Virus record (IMG/VR): IMGVR_UViG_3300050821_021923 | Location: 1-20,629 of that record | Length of the DNA: 20,629 nucleotides | DNA from: a virus | Strand: one strand, 5' to 3' | Part shown: piece after piece, positions 20,322 through 20,629 of the stretch | Position numbering within the stretch: the first letter of the stretch is position 1 | Layout of the letters: every line of letters begins with the position of its first letter | Program-made: the position numbers and the translations under genes | Notes under the pieces: generated by a model | What the model was told of the DNA's origin: nothing | The model's input: the letters and a program-made list of their open reading frames with translations, nothing else | Database searches by the model: none

Positions 20322-20629
20322 GTGCCGCCGCCTACAGGCCGCACCGACGACGCCATCGCGTGGCTGCTTGCGCTCGCGCCACGCGGCCCGTGGTTCCTCT
20401 ACTCGGCGGACTCTACCGGCAAGGAGAGCGGTCTGCCGATGCGGCGCTTCGCTGGTCCCGACTCCGCCGAGGCCCGCCGCTGGATCGACGAGCGCCAGGG
20501 CCGTTACAACCTGTACTACTCCCCCAACTCGCCGCTCCCCACCGTCACCAAGCACCCCACCAAGCCTGAGATGACGCACCTTAACGTGCTCCACGTCGAT
20601 CTGGACCTGCCTAAGGGCGGCCCGTACTC
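20322..20629 (+). CDS. Primase-polymerase (archaeo-eukaryotic type), N-terminal part, cut by the window edge
   Basis: The frame from GTG 20322 is open to the right edge with 102 complete codons. It begins MPPPTGRTDDAIAWLLALAP and continues RYNLYYSPNSPLPTVTK...KPEMTHLNVLHVDLDLPKG. A sequence of the form NLYYSxN, then a Lys-rich loop, then LHVDLDLP is the start of the AEP primase core found in phage and plasmid replication proteins, where the two Asp in VDLD bind the catalytic metals. It would make primers, and in longer proteins is followed by a helicase. No strong ribosome binding site is visible, so coupling with the upstream gene is possible. The remainder lies outside the window. Confidence 0.75.
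   Translation, partial: MPPPTGRTDDAIAWLLALAPRGPWFLYSADSTGKESGLPMRRFAGPDSAEARRWIDERQGRYNLYYSPNSPLPTVTKHPTKPEMTHLNVLHVDLDLPKGGPY

Overview
The window looks like one end of the late (morphogenesis) region of a tailed double-stranded DNA phage or prophage (Caudoviricetes), with a GC-rich genome and probably a GC-rich bacterial host that the sequence does not identify. The evidence is a large terminase, a DUF1073-type portal, an SPP1 gp7/Mu F-type minor head protein, a candidate small terminase, an HNH endonuclease next to the terminase genes, a NusG-like regulator and the start of a primase-polymerase gene. Coding sequence is GC-rich, GTG and TTG starts are common, and nearly all genes overlap their neighbours by a few bases.

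Layout: about 19.4 kb is transcribed leftward (minus strand). Reading in the direction of transcription from the right: a NusG/RfaH-like protein, a small Cys-rich protein, an AT-rich HNH-KOW gene, a candidate small terminase, a small basic protein, the large terminase, a helix-turn-helix protein, a short coiled-coil-like protein, a protein that looks like the ribosome-binding N-domain of trigger factor, two small unknowns and the portal. A first block of glycan or small-molecule enzymes follows (82-aa unknown, class I methyltransferase, GT2-type glycosyltransferase, CgeB-like glycosyltransferase, PhyH-type oxygenase), sitting between portal and minor head protein. After the minor head gene come a hairpin-rich gap with a terminator-like element, a small carbohydrate-binding-like protein, a probable structural protein and two zinc-binding proteins. 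A second enzyme block follows (class I methyltransferase, 40-aa membrane peptide, FkbM methyltransferase, TPR-glycosyltransferase). The strand ends in a 920-aa presumed tail or glycan-active protein and a truncated adhesin-like protein that runs off the left edge.

The divergent control region (19449-19981) is AT-rich. It carries a good sigma70-like promoter facing the NusG-like gene, six GTAAC(CCC) repeats, four CTATAG palindromes and an operator-like palindrome just before the rightward genes. The rightward strand starts with a 105-aa unknown protein and a truncated archaeo-eukaryotic-type primase, so the replication module lies to the right.

How the parts may work together: the NusG paralogue is the first late gene and could help polymerase read through the very long operon. 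The two enzyme blocks could build or decorate a glycan on the virion or the host envelope. The trigger-factor-like protein could assist folding of late proteins at the ribosome. No major capsid, scaffold or protease gene was recognised; these probably lie to the left. All functions are read from sequence motifs by eye, without database searches.
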